From JBGSIC01 sp041751875 (lineage in GTDB: Bacteria > Bdellovibrionota > FAC87 > UBA2466 > JACKAF01), in assembly GCA_041751875.1 (NCBI GenBank), contig JBGSIC010000004.1:62001-126000 (forward strand): a DNA stretch of 64,000 bases, in the 5' to 3' direction. The notes beneath the pieces are model-generated. The model was not told the DNA's origin and searched no databases. It saw only the letters and a program-made list of their open reading frames with translations. Shown here piece by piece: positions 8,305 to 16,561 of the stretch (positions are counted from its first letter, which is position 1; each line of letters begins with the position of its first letter). A program made the translations under genes and the position numbers.

Positions 8305-9114
8305 ATGGAAAGTTGGATCCGCCACCCCGCTGTGGCTGGCACATTTTACCCAGAAAAAGCCGCCTCCCTCCGAACCCTTCTTGAGGGATACCAAAAATTT
8401 GAAAAACTTCCCCGCAAGCGAGTCCGCGGAATCATGGTGCCCCACGCAGGTTACATTTATTCAGGCGCGATTGCAGCGCAGGCTTACGCACGCATCTTAG
8501 CTCCCTCGACAGCCATCGTCCTGGGTCCGAATCACACCGGAGACGGACCCAAAATATCGGTGTGGGCTTCGGGGGCTTGGACCTCGCCACTAGGAAACAT
8601 ACGCGTTGATGAAACAATTGCAGGGCGGTTACTCTCAGCACTCAATGTGCGAGCCGATAGGGAAGCGCACCGACGCGAACACGCCATCGAGGTTCAGGTT
8701 CCTTTCCTACAAACACTCAGTACCGATATTAAAATAGTTCCGGTGGTTCTCGGCCATCTCTCCTTGCCAGAGTGTCTACGCGTGGGGCACGTCCTATCGC
8801 AAATATCCCAAGCTTTTCCAGAAACCCTTCTGGTCGCTAGCACTGACATGAGCCACTACGTTTCAGCGGAAGAAGCGAAGCAAAAAGATTCCCTCGCCTT
8901 GAAGTGCGTAGATAAGCTCGATGGGACTGCGCTGTACGAAACGGTTCGCCAAGAATCCATTTCGATGTGCGGATTTATACCGACGACAAGCGTACTGGAA
9001 GCCGTCCGTTCCATGGGAACAACTTGGGCCGAGCAAGTCCAGTATGGAAATAGCGGCGAACACAGCGGGGACTTTGACCACGTAGTGGGTTACGCTTCAA
9101 CGTTATTCCCTTAA
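8305..9114 (+). CDS. amrB: MEMO1 family protein (AmmeMemoRadiSam system protein B)
   Basis: A 269-residue soluble protein, the usual length for the family. Family motifs appear in order: HPAVAGTFYP (about 7-16), VPHAGYIYSGAIAA (about 45-58), VLGPNHTG, HRREHAIEVQVPFLQ (about 122-136), VASTDMSHYV and SMCGFIPT. The conserved His, Asp and Cys residues form the metal site in MEMO proteins, a fold related to LigB-type dioxygenases. In many prokaryotes it is fused or linked to AMMECR1 and radical-SAM genes, but neither is nearby here. The ATG at 8305 is the first start after an in-frame stop at 8293-8295. The 208-nt gap before it separates it from the divergent tolC-like gene and must hold both promoters. 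Confidence 0.85.
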   Translation: MESWIRHPAVAGTFYPEKAASLRTLLEGYQKFEKLPRKRVRGIMVPHAGYIYSGAIAAQAYARILAPSTAIVLGPNHTGDGPKISVWASGAWTSPLGNIRVDETIAGRLLSALNVRADREAHRREHAIEVQVPFLQTLSTDIKIVPVVLGHLSLPECLRVGHVLSQISQAFPETLLVASTDMSHYVSAEEAKQKDSLALKCVDKLDGTALYETVRQESISMCGFIPTTSVLEAVRSMGTTWAEQVQYGNSGEHSGDFDHVVGYASTLFP

Positions 9115-9764
9115 AACGACTCGAGCTTCTCAACTTCTAAGTGCAGACTCTCAAGGGGTCGAGAATCGAGTTCGTAGAGTTCCGAATCGCTCCCTTCACG
9201 ATAAGCGCAGTGCTCGATAGCCTGAAAACCGGCTTCACGTAACAGGTTAACCAAAGTCGGCAGATCATACATATAGCAGTGGTGCGCGCCCTTGCGCCCC
9301 TTGCGAAAATAATTGCCTGCTACCGTGTCCAGAAACTCGTCGTGCGCGCTTCTATCCATCGTGAGTTTCTTTTGCGCAAGAAGGGCTCGGGTTTTCTCTA
9401 CGTAGCGTTCGGCGTGAAAGAGAAGGTCAGGCACCACCAGCCTCATCCTGCCACCCGGTCGTAAGACTCGAAAACACTCCCCAACCACATGCTTTCCTTT
9501 TTTCTCTGGGATGTGTTCGAGAAAGTGCGAGGAGTAGATTTTCTCCACCGAATCGTCAGCGAAAGGCAACCCCCGGGTGACGTCTTTCCACGTGACCCCG
9601 GACCAATCGGCACTGCCTTGCGCTCCTTTAAGCCATCCCGATTGGTACAACAACCGGCGAACCCGCGGAAATTTTGCCACCCATACGGAGGGAGAATTAT
9701 CGAGATTAAGGAAGGCCGGTACGACTCGCGTGCCCGACCCAATATTAAGTTTAATGCCGTCCAT
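9111..9764 (-). CDS. Class I SAM-dependent methyltransferase
   Basis: A 217-residue protein from the ATG at 9764, chosen because AGGGACAGG precedes it and because the SAM motif begins at once: IKLNIGSGTRVVPAFLNLD (about 3-21). Then come LPFADDSVEKIYSSHFLEHI (motif II-like) and CFRVLRPGGRMRLVVPDL (motif III), as in methyltransferases acting on small molecules, lipids or sugars. Upstream codons are open but lie in the non-coding space before the carboxylase operon and lack homology-like features. The stop TAA shares four bases (TTAA) with that of the convergent MEMO gene. Substrate cannot be told from sequence. Confidence 0.75.
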   Translation of the reverse strand: MDGIKLNIGSGTRVVPAFLNLDNSPSVWVAKFPRVRRLLYQSGWLKGAQGSADWSGVTWKDVTRGLPFADDSVEKIYSSHFLEHIPEKKGKHVVGECFRVLRPGGRMRLVVPDLLFHAERYVEKTRALLAQKKLTMDRSAHDEFLDTVAGNYFRKGRKGAHHCYMYDLPTLVNLLREAGFQAIEHCAYREGSDSELYELDSRPLESLHLEVEKLESF

Positions 9765-9914
9765 GTGCCTGTCCCTTAGGTGTAACCTTTTTTTACCCGC
9801 CCCGGTAGCCACGCCCTGGCAAGGCTCACAGCCTGGAAAACCGTGCTGGTCTAGGATGGCGCCCCGGGCCAGTTCCTTGACTTCAATATAACCCGGTGAT
9901 TTTATTGGCGGCTT

Positions 9915-11465
9915 ATGAATACTGAGCAGCGAGCAGAATTGCTCCGCAAAAAGCATCTGGAAGCGGAGATCGGGGGCGGTCCGGAACGAGTGGAAGCCCA
10001 ACACAAGCAAGGCAAAATGACCGCGCGCGAGCGCATCCAGTTTCTATTGGATGAAAACAGTTTTGTAGAGCTGGATAAATTCGTCACCCACCGGTGCACG
10101 GATTTCGGCATGGAGAACAAGAAGGTTCTCGGTGACGGTGTCGTCACCGGTTACGGTCGAATCAACGGCCGCTACATCTATATATTCGCACAGGATTTTA
10201 CCGTTTTTGGTGGCTCCCTTTCAGGCACACAATCACGCAAAATTTGTAAGCTGTTTGACCTCGCGCTGAAAAATGGGAAACCCATTATCGGCCTGACGGA
10301 TTCGGGCGGCGCGCGGATCCAAGAAGGTGTGGAATCGCTCGGTGGGTACGCGGATCTCTTCTTAAAGAACACGATGTCTTCCGGAGTGGTGCCGCAAATC
10401 TCGGTCGTCATGGGCCCCTGTGCGGGTGGCGCGGTTTATAGCCCAGGCATCACGGACTTTATTTTCATGGTTAAGAACACAAGTCATATGTTCTTAACGG
10501 GACCCGACGTCATCAAAACGGTCACCCACGAAGAAGTGACGAAGGAAGACTTGGGTGGCGCGGTCACTCACAGCGCGAAGAGCGGAGTTTGCCACTTTGC
10601 CTGCGATGACGAGAAGTCTTGTTTACTTCTTATCCGCGAGCTTTTGAGCTATCTCCCCTCGAATAATGTGGATGATATCCCGGTGGTCAGAAACAGTGAC
10701 CCCATCACGCGGACAGAGCCCAAAATTGCTTCGCTCATCCCGGAGAACCCGCGTACTCCGTACGACGTCCGTGAGGTGATTGAGCCCATCGTAGATGATC
10801 ATTACTTTTTTGAAGTACATAAGGACTTCGCCCAAAACATCGTGGTGGGCTTTTCCCGGTTGAATGGGCGAACCGTAGGAATCGTAGCCAACCAGCCCAA
10901 AATTCTCGCTGGCTGCCTGGACAACAACGCCTCTGTGAAAGCAGCGCGGTTCGTGCGCTTTTGCGATGCCTTTAATATTCCTATTTTGACGTTGGTAGAC
11001 GTACCAGGATTTTTACCGGGCGTAGAACAAGAATATGGCGGAATTATCCGTCATGGCGCAAAACTTTTGTATGCTTACGCGGAAGCGACGGTGCCGAAAA
11101 TCACGGTGATTCTGCGTAAAGCTTACGGCGGCGCTTACTGCGTGATGGCGAGTAAACACCTCAAAGCGGATATCAACTACGCCTACCCCGCCTCCGAAAT
11201 CGCGGTGATGGGACCCGACGGCGCAGTCGCGATCATTTTTAAAAACGAGATCAACGCCGCGTCTGACAAAGATGCGGAAAAACAACGCTTGGTCGCCGAC
11301 TACACGGAAAAGTTTGCTTCGCCTCATAAAGCAGCGGAACTCGGTTATATCGATGAAATTATTTTCCCAGAGAACACGCGTCCCAAAGTGATTCAGGCTT
11401 TGGAAATGCTCAAAAACAAACGGGACAAGATGCCCTCTAAAAAGCATGGAAATATTCCCCTGTGA
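9915..11465 (+). CDS. pccB: Acyl-CoA (propionyl/methylmalonyl-type) carboxylase, carboxyltransferase subunit
   Basis: A 516-residue protein, typical length for the PccB family. It has KMTARERIQFLLDENSF (about 34-50), FGGSLSGTQSRKICKLFDLA (acyl-CoA binding crotonase-like half), TDSGGARIQEGVESLGGYAD with the oxyanion region, GPCAGGAVYSPGITDF, and in the second half LVDVPGFLPGVEQEYGGIIR and KAYGGAYCVMASKHL (carboxybiotin site). It transfers CO2 from carboxybiotin to an acyl-CoA in the cytoplasm. First gene of a three-gene operon; its TGA overlaps the GTG of the biotin carboxylase (GTGA). Propionyl-CoA is the likeliest substrate from overall resemblance; acetyl-CoA or longer acyl-CoA cannot be excluded. 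Confidence 0.9.
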   Translation: MNTEQRAELLRKKHLEAEIGGGPERVEAQHKQGKMTARERIQFLLDENSFVELDKFVTHRCTDFGMENKKVLGDGVVTGYGRINGRYIYIFAQDFTVFGGSLSGTQSRKICKLFDLALKNGKPIIGLTDSGGARIQEGVESLGGYADLFLKNTMSSGVVPQISVVMGPCAGGAVYSPGITDFIFMVKNTSHMFLTGPDVIKTVTHEEVTKEDLGGAVTHSAKSGVCHFACDDEKSCLLLIRELLSYLPSNNVDDIPVVRNSDPITRTEPKIASLIPENPRTPYDVREVIEPIVDDHYFFEVHKDFAQNIVVGFSRLNGRTVGIVANQPKILAGCLDNNASVKAARFVRFCDAFNIPILTLVDVPGFLPGVEQEYGGIIRHGAKLLYAYAEATVPKITVILRKAYGGAYCVMASKHLKADINYAYPASEIAVMGPDGAVAIIFKNEINAASDKDAEKQRLVADYTEKFASPHKAAELGYIDEIIFPENTRPKVIQALEMLKNKRDKMPSKKHGNIPL

Positions 11466-12961
11466 AAAGCGAAGCACCCAAACGCATTCTGGTCGCCAAC
11501 CGCGGTGAAATCGCACTGCGCGTGATGCGCGCCGCACGCGAGTTAGGTCATAGCCCTGTTGCCATTTACTCGACGGCAGATCGTAAAAGCATGCACGTGG
11601 CTCACAGCGATGCCGCCTACTGCGTTGGTGAAGGCCCTTCAGTCCACAGTTATTTGAAAATCGATACCGTATTAGAGGCCGCCAAAGCCCTCAAAGCGGA
11701 TGCGATCCACCCCGGGTACGGTTTTCTCTCTGAGAACGCAAAGTTTGCCCAAGCTGTTGCCGATGCCGGCATGATTTTTATCGGTCCTTCGCCCGAAGTG
11801 ATCTCCACAATGGGCGACAAGGTCTCGGCGCGAAACGCCATGGAAAAAGCAGGATTGCCGCTTGTTCCGGGCACCAAAGAAGGCACCACTGACGAGGCGT
11901 CGGCTTTTAAACAAGCTAAAGAAATCGGTTTTCCGGTGATGATCAAAGCCTCTGCGGGTGGCGGTGGTCGCGGCATGCGTCGTGTGGACGATGAAAAACA
12001 GTTTCTAGACCTTTTTCGCCGCGCTCACAGCGAAAGCCAGAAGGCGTTTGGTGACGGGCGTTTGTATTTGGAAAAGTTTGTTTCCTCGCCGCACCATATC
12101 GAAGTGCAAATCATGGCGGACAACCACGGCAATGTTTGTCACGTTTTTGAACGTGAGTGCTCTGTGCAGCGGCGACACCAGAAGGTTATCGAGGAATCCC
12201 CTAGTCCTTTCCTGAACGCCGAAACCCGCAAGGCCGTCTGCGAAGCAGCCGTCACCGCTTGTAAGAATATCGGCTATCGCAACGCGGGGACCATTGAATT
12301 CTTAGTCGACGACAAACAAAACTTTTACTTCATGGAGATGAATACTCGCCTTCAGGTTGAGCATCCTGTGACCGAATGGATTTCGGGTCTGGATCTGGCG
12401 AAGGAGCAAATTCAGGTCGCTTTTGGAGCGCCTCTTTCGTTTAAGCAAAGTGACATACGACCAAACGGCCACTCTATTGAGTTTCGCATCTACGCCGAGG
12501 ACCCTGAGAAGTTTTTGCCTCAAGCTGGTCTATTGAGAGGCGCGACCCTTCCGAGCGGAATTGGTGTGCGGGTAGACTCACATGTTTATCGGGGGTACGA
12601 AATTCCTGTTTTCTACGATTCGATGATTGCCAAAATTTCGGTATGGGGACGCGACCGCAATGAAGCCATGAAACGGGGCGAAGTAGCGCTCAAGGGAACC
12701 GTGCTCAACGGCATACGGACCAACGTACCTCTCCACTTACAGTTGTTGCGTCATCCCGATTTCATGAAGGGCAATTACACGACGCGCATGATTGAGGATA
12801 ATTTCAAGTTTGAAGCGGTCAAACCGGAAGTGAATCAACTCAAGATGGGTATGATTGCCGTGGCAGTCTCTGCTTACGCGACCGAGTTCGAATCCTCCAC
12901 GATGGATTCCGATGAGACTTCTCGCTGGAAGTCTGTCTCCCGAACGGAGGCGCTCCGCTAA
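11462..12961 (+). CDS. Biotin carboxylase subunit of acyl-CoA carboxylase
   Basis: A 499-residue ATP-grasp enzyme that carboxylates the biotin carrier using ATP and bicarbonate. Motifs: RILVANRGEIALRVMRAARE (about 8-27), the glycine-rich ATP loop MIKASAGGGGRGMRRV (about 160-175), EVQIMADNHGNVCHVFEREC, and FMEMNTRLQVEHPVTEWISG (about 290-309), where the metal and ADP ligands lie. The C-terminal 50 residues extend past a standard AccC and contain no biotin domain, so this is the free-standing form rather than a full PccA. GTG start at 11462 overlaps the preceding stop by 4 nt; its TAA shares one base with the ATG of the carrier gene (TAATG). Confidence 0.9.
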   Translation: MKSEAPKRILVANRGEIALRVMRAARELGHSPVAIYSTADRKSMHVAHSDAAYCVGEGPSVHSYLKIDTVLEAAKALKADAIHPGYGFLSENAKFAQAVADAGMIFIGPSPEVISTMGDKVSARNAMEKAGLPLVPGTKEGTTDEASAFKQAKEIGFPVMIKASAGGGGRGMRRVDDEKQFLDLFRRAHSESQKAFGDGRLYLEKFVSSPHHIEVQIMADNHGNVCHVFERECSVQRRHQKVIEESPSPFLNAETRKAVCEAAVTACKNIGYRNAGTIEFLVDDKQNFYFMEMNTRLQVEHPVTEWISGLDLAKEQIQVAFGAPLSFKQSDIRPNGHSIEFRIYAEDPEKFLPQAGLLRGATLPSGIGVRVDSHVYRGYEIPVFYDSMIAKISVWGRDRNEAMKRGEVALKGTVLNGIRTNVPLHLQLLRHPDFMKGNYTTRMIEDNFKFEAVKPEVNQLKMGMIAVAVSAYATEFESSTMDSDETSRWKSVSRTEALR

Positions 12962-13464
12962 TGCTATTTTACGTGAAATACGACAACGAGGAGCATCGCG
13001 TTCGCGTCGAGAACCGCCGGGGAAAGCTTTTTGTCTCTTTCGATGATGAACCGGAAGAAGAAGTCGACTTGGTTTACCAAGGAAATGATTGTTCCTTTAT
13101 CCGTAATCACGAAGTCTTTTTTGCCAATGTGGTTGGCCAACAAAGCGAATACACGGTTTGGAACCCCGCAAAGAATATGCAGTTTTCCGTGGAGAGTGAG
13201 TACCGCCGCATCGTCGGTAAACTTCGGGGCCAAGATCTACAGCAGGACAACCGGGTAACAGCTAAAATGCCGGGGAAAATAGCTCGTATCATGGTCAAGG
13301 AAGGTGGGACGGTTAAGCCGGGAGATGGGCTCATCGTGATGGAAGCCATGAAGATGGAAAACGAGATTCACTCGACCATCGCGGGAACCGTGAAGCGTAT
13401 TCGTGTGAAGGAAGGCCAGGCCGTAGAAAGCGGTGCGCTTCTTATCGAACTCAATCCTAGCTAG
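12961..13464 (+). CDS. Biotin carboxyl carrier protein
   Basis: A 167-residue protein. The C-terminal 70 residues are a biotinyl/lipoyl domain: VTAKMPGKIARIMVKEGGTV, then GLIVMEAMKMENEIHS with the biotinylated lysine at about residue 131, then IAGTVKRIRVKEGQAVESGA. The first 90 residues form a beta-rich domain like the BT region of propionyl-CoA carboxylase alpha chains, which docks to the carboxyltransferase; carrier and carboxylase are therefore a split version of PccA. The ATG overlaps the previous stop by one base. The TAG stop (13462-13464) lies within CTAG, shared with the convergent membrane gene. Confidence 0.88.
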   Translation: MLFYVKYDNEEHRVRVENRRGKLFVSFDDEPEEEVDLVYQGNDCSFIRNHEVFFANVVGQQSEYTVWNPAKNMQFSVESEYRRIVGKLRGQDLQQDNRVTAKMPGKIARIMVKEGGTVKPGDGLIVMEAMKMENEIHSTIAGTVKRIRVKEGQAVESGALLIELNPS

Positions 13465-14897
13465 CTCGCCGATTTCGACTTCAGTGCTTGTTCGTTTAAC
13501 CAAGTCAGCGTAGGAAACTGGAAATAAAGCATCAGTTTCTTTTTTGAGTTGGCGTGCCGCGGCTTTAACTTCGAACAATCCCGAATAATCACGGGAATGG
13601 GGTTCGGATGATGAATTGCCCACATCTGGTAGAGGCCGGCTTCAAAACCAATCACGCGGTCGAAGTTCAAATCGGGATAGGCCGGGTTAACACAGTTAAA
13701 AACGACAATCTCATCCACCGATTCATCCGGCAGACTGGCAATAATTTGTTGCGCATAAACTTGGCTGGGCTTCCATTCCCACCAACGCAGTTCGTAGAGT
13801 CGGTAGGCGACCGGTATCAAGCTGAGTAAAAGCACCAAAGTAGCGCTCACTCGCAGTGCCTGCCAAGCGGGTGTGATCCCGGCGCGGTGTCCCGCTAAGG
13901 CGAGTACAAAGAAAAAGTAGTACGCCGGTACCATGAACCAACCCGGAGAGAAAAAAGAGTGGCCCAAATAGGGTACGAGGCACAGAGCCAAAAAGCCCGC
14001 GTAGGGAAGTTGTTTTAGTAGAGCCTGAGAGTAGCGACGCGCAGATTCCTTGGAAGACACCACCAGTACCCCAAACCAGATGAGCAACGGCCCAAGGTAA
14101 GCCGCAATGAGCACCGCAATTTCTCTGCTTATTTCGGCTAAATTCCACTTGGGAACATAGTAAGGGTTAATGGGCATCACAATCAGGCGTACATAAAGAA
14201 ATGCTAGGGTGAAAATGGCTAACGGAAGAATGACAAAGGTTTTTGACTTGAGCGAACGTGAGTCAAAGGTAGGTGAGAGGAGCAGCAACAAAGCCAAGAA
14301 AACTCCATGAAAAATACTCGATTCTTTAAATCCCACCGCGATGAGAAGAGCCGCCCAACTCAATGCTTGCCATCCGAAGAACCTTTTTCCCTTCTCTCTC
14401 AGAGAACACAGAAATGCGTAAGTACAAGCGGAAAGGAAGAAAAGCTGGGGACAATTCATCATCCCTTCACCGACCCAAAAAAGGCTACCAAAGTGCAGGT
14501 GAACCGAAGAGACAAACAGAAGCACAGAAAAAGTAGACCAAAAAATGGATTGGGTTAGTAAGCGTACACTTTGATAGGTAAACCAAAACGAGGCGACCGT
14601 AAATCCAAGCAGACTAGCCAACCACAAATAATAATTGAGGCCGAGGGTATTAAAAAATATCAGCGGAAGAATCTTAAAGAACGGCCTAAAAAACCAAACT
14701 ACTTCTTCATTCAGAAAATAGAGGGTGGGAGCAAAGGCGAACGACCAGTCATCCGCAAAATGCCGAACCGCATTTCCCAAAATCAGCCAATCGTCGTGAC
14801 GAAAATACGCAAGAGGATAAATAACGGCGAGATAGCCCGCGAGAAAAAAGAAAAATACAAACCGGCCAGTATGAAACATTCGGGAGGCGCCTTGCAT
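13461..14897 (-). CDS. Multi-pass membrane protein, GT-C glycosyltransferase-like
   Basis: A 478-residue integral membrane protein with about ten to eleven helices. After the first helix it has YFRHDDWLILGN (about 31-42): an Asp-Asp-Trp just outside helix 1 is the usual catalytic-base position of GT-C glycosyltransferases that use polyprenyl-phosphate sugars. The C-terminal 100 residues are hydrophilic and probably periplasmic. These features suggest transfer of a sugar to an envelope glycan or protein, but no specific family is recognisable. It lies 41 nt downstream of holA and probably forms the last gene of the leuS-lptE-holA unit. It ends in a CTAG shared with the carrier-protein gene. 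Confidence 0.55.
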   Translation of the reverse strand: MQGASRMFHTGRFVFFFFLAGYLAVIYPLAYFRHDDWLILGNAVRHFADDWSFAFAPTLYFLNEEVVWFFRPFFKILPLIFFNTLGLNYYLWLASLLGFTVASFWFTYQSVRLLTQSIFWSTFSVLLFVSSVHLHFGSLFWVGEGMMNCPQLFFLSACTYAFLCSLREKGKRFFGWQALSWAALLIAVGFKESSIFHGVFLALLLLLSPTFDSRSLKSKTFVILPLAIFTLAFLYVRLIVMPINPYYVPKWNLAEISREIAVLIAAYLGPLLIWFGVLVVSSKESARRYSQALLKQLPYAGFLALCLVPYLGHSFFSPGWFMVPAYYFFFVLALAGHRAGITPAWQALRVSATLVLLLSLIPVAYRLYELRWWEWKPSQVYAQQIIASLPDESVDEIVVFNCVNPAYPDLNFDRVIGFEAGLYQMWAIHHPNPIPVIIRDCSKLKPRHANSKKKLMLYFQFPTLTWLNEQALKSKSAS

Positions 14898-14938
14898 AGC
14901 CCACTATTGTATCAGGGGAAATGGGCCGCGTGACGAGA

Positions 14939-15985
14939 TCAGTTAGCAAAACGAACGGATTTCACTGCCGCGTTGCTTCTGAAGTAGGGAATCAAGAAGT
15001 TATCAAACAGGTTCCCTCGACCGTTCTTGATAGCGTAGTCGCACTCAGCCAATTGACTCAATGCTTCTTCAATGGTTTTCGCTGAATGCCCCTTGGACTG
15101 ACGCAGAATATTGTTCACAAAGAACGGATGCGCTCCCACTTCAGAGGCAATCGCCTTGGCGTCGTCCATTCCCTGGGCTTTGAGCGACAGCGCCTGCCAG
15201 ATCAAGCGGAACTGTCGAATCAAAAGGGAAAGAATTTTTATCTCGTTTTCCCCATCATCCAATAGTTGGTAATAGCGCTTCAATGCGGAAATTTTTTTGC
15301 GAGAAAGGACATCCTCTGCGAACTTGAAAACATTCTCCGCGGAGAGATTCGTACAGCAAGCCTGTACCGCCCCTAACTCAATTACCTGCGCTTCTCCAAC
15401 GTAAGTTGCCACCTTATCCAACTCATTCCACAGTGCGCTAAGTTTACGATCGCCAAACTCGACTAACGCGTTCCATGCTTCAGGACTTATGCGCTTACCA
15501 ATTTTTTTTTCAAAATACCCCTGCCACTTCGGCCAGTCTCGGTCGTGCGGTTCAGCCACTTCAATGACGTATCCGTTTGCATCAATCGCTTTGTACCAAG
15601 CTTTGTTTTTCTTCGCTTTAACTGCGGTCATGACAAAGCATGTGGTTTCAGCGGGACGGCTTAGGTAGTTCGTTAGCTCCGTGAGCGAAGACTCTGGCGC
15701 CTTATCCAGCTCCGTACACAGGATGACTCTACGGTCACCCTCCTCGCTAAAGAGCCCAGGAAGCGTATCTAACGAAGCCACCAACTCATTCGCCTGGAGG
15801 CCCTGCCCGTCAAAACGCTCAAAATTAAAATCGGAAGACGCGTTCTCGCCCGTCTTGATGAAAAAAGCCTTCAATCGATCGGTAATTTCTTTGGTCTGGA
15901 AGGGCTCTTCCCCCACAATCAGATACAGGGGCTGAATCTTTCCGTCCTTAAGCTCCTGAAAAACTTTCTGCGCGCTCACTACCAT
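14939..15985 (-). CDS. holA: DNA polymerase III delta subunit
   Basis: A 348-residue protein, the normal length for HolA. It starts LKDGKIQPLYLIVGEEPFQT (about 12-31), the family hallmark of the Walker-A-like region of this clamp-loader ATPase relative, which lacks a working ATP site. SAENVFKFAEDVLSRKKISA and LSLLIRQFRLIWQA (about 250-263) belong to the middle and collar domains. Delta opens the beta clamp for loading onto DNA. Its ATG immediately follows the lptE stop (TAAATG), consistent with the widespread leuS-lptE-holA gene order and coupled translation. Confidence 0.88.
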   Translation of the reverse strand: MVVSAQKVFQELKDGKIQPLYLIVGEEPFQTKEITDRLKAFFIKTGENASSDFNFERFDGQGLQANELVASLDTLPGLFSEEGDRRVILCTELDKAPESSLTELTNYLSRPAETTCFVMTAVKAKKNKAWYKAIDANGYVIEVAEPHDRDWPKWQGYFEKKIGKRISPEAWNALVEFGDRKLSALWNELDKVATYVGEAQVIELGAVQACCTNLSAENVFKFAEDVLSRKKISALKRYYQLLDDGENEIKILSLLIRQFRLIWQALSLKAQGMDDAKAIASEVGAHPFFVNNILRQSKGHSAKTIEEALSQLAECDYAIKNGRGNLFDNFLIPYFRSNAAVKSVRFAN

Positions 15986-16561
15986 TTAGAAAACCCCTAC
16001 CATCGCATCGTACACGTCTCGCATAATCATACGAGCTATTTCAGGATACTGATCTTCCCAAGCAGACTGGGTCAAAATACCCACCGAACTTGGCGCTTCG
16101 TAATCGAAAGTGCGGTCGGTCGGCGCCTTCACCCGGCGAAAACCCGCGAAAGTCTCCCGCCACACCGACTCCTCTGTTCCCTTTTTGACAAGGTTCAGCT
16201 CGACCGTCACGCGCACACCCAATTCGCTGGGAAGCCGTTGGTAGCTCTGCAACCCACCACGCCCCAAGGGCGTAAGAATGGTATTGGTGATTTCTATGCT
16301 ACGAAGCTTACCCTTCAATTCCAAAGCCGCGTTTGAACGAGACGTCAGCTGAATTTCGCCTCGACTTGCCAGTTCGCGAATCAACGCGTTAGTAAAAATA
16401 CGTTCCGCCCCCACTTCCTTTGTCGCGTTATCAAAAACAGGGACAAAGATGCCTCCAGGGGTTAAAAACACCTCTTTCACTCGGTGGTTCAAACTATAAC
16501 CACAGCCGTGAAATCCGCTCGCTATTCCCAGAAGAAGAAAAAATGCAGAGATCTTTCTCAT
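15986..16561 (-). CDS. lptE: LPS-assembly lipoprotein LptE
   Basis: A 191-residue lipoprotein. The signal peptide ends in a lipobox at GFHGC, with the lipidated cysteine at residue 20, followed by GYSLNHR, the usual start of LptE. FVPVFDNATKEVGAERIFTN and ALIRELASRGEIQLTSRSNA (about 39-81) match the conserved core. LptE plugs the LptD barrel in the outer membrane and helps insert LPS. The ATG overlaps the end of leuS by 4 nt, and the stop touches holA. Gene order and lipobox together make the call firm despite low conservation of the family. Confidence 0.85.
   Translation of the reverse strand: MRKISAFFLLLGIASGFHGCGYSLNHRVKEVFLTPGGIFVPVFDNATKEVGAERIFTNALIRELASRGEIQLTSRSNAALELKGKLRSIEITNTILTPLGRGGLQSYQRLPSELGVRVTVELNLVKKGTEESVWRETFAGFRRVKAPTDRTFDYEAPSSVGILTQSAWEDQYPEIARMIMRDVYDAMVGVF

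Noticed and set aside
8093..8344. Small leftward frame between tolC-like and MEMO genes
   Set aside because: Overlaps both neighbours, has no ribosome site and reads as low-complexity basic sequence; treated as promoter space.
9765..10010. N-terminal extension of the methyltransferase from a TTG at 10010
   Set aside because: The extension would overlap the start of the carboxyltransferase gene, while a strong ribosome site precedes the ATG at 9764 and the SAM motif starts immediately.
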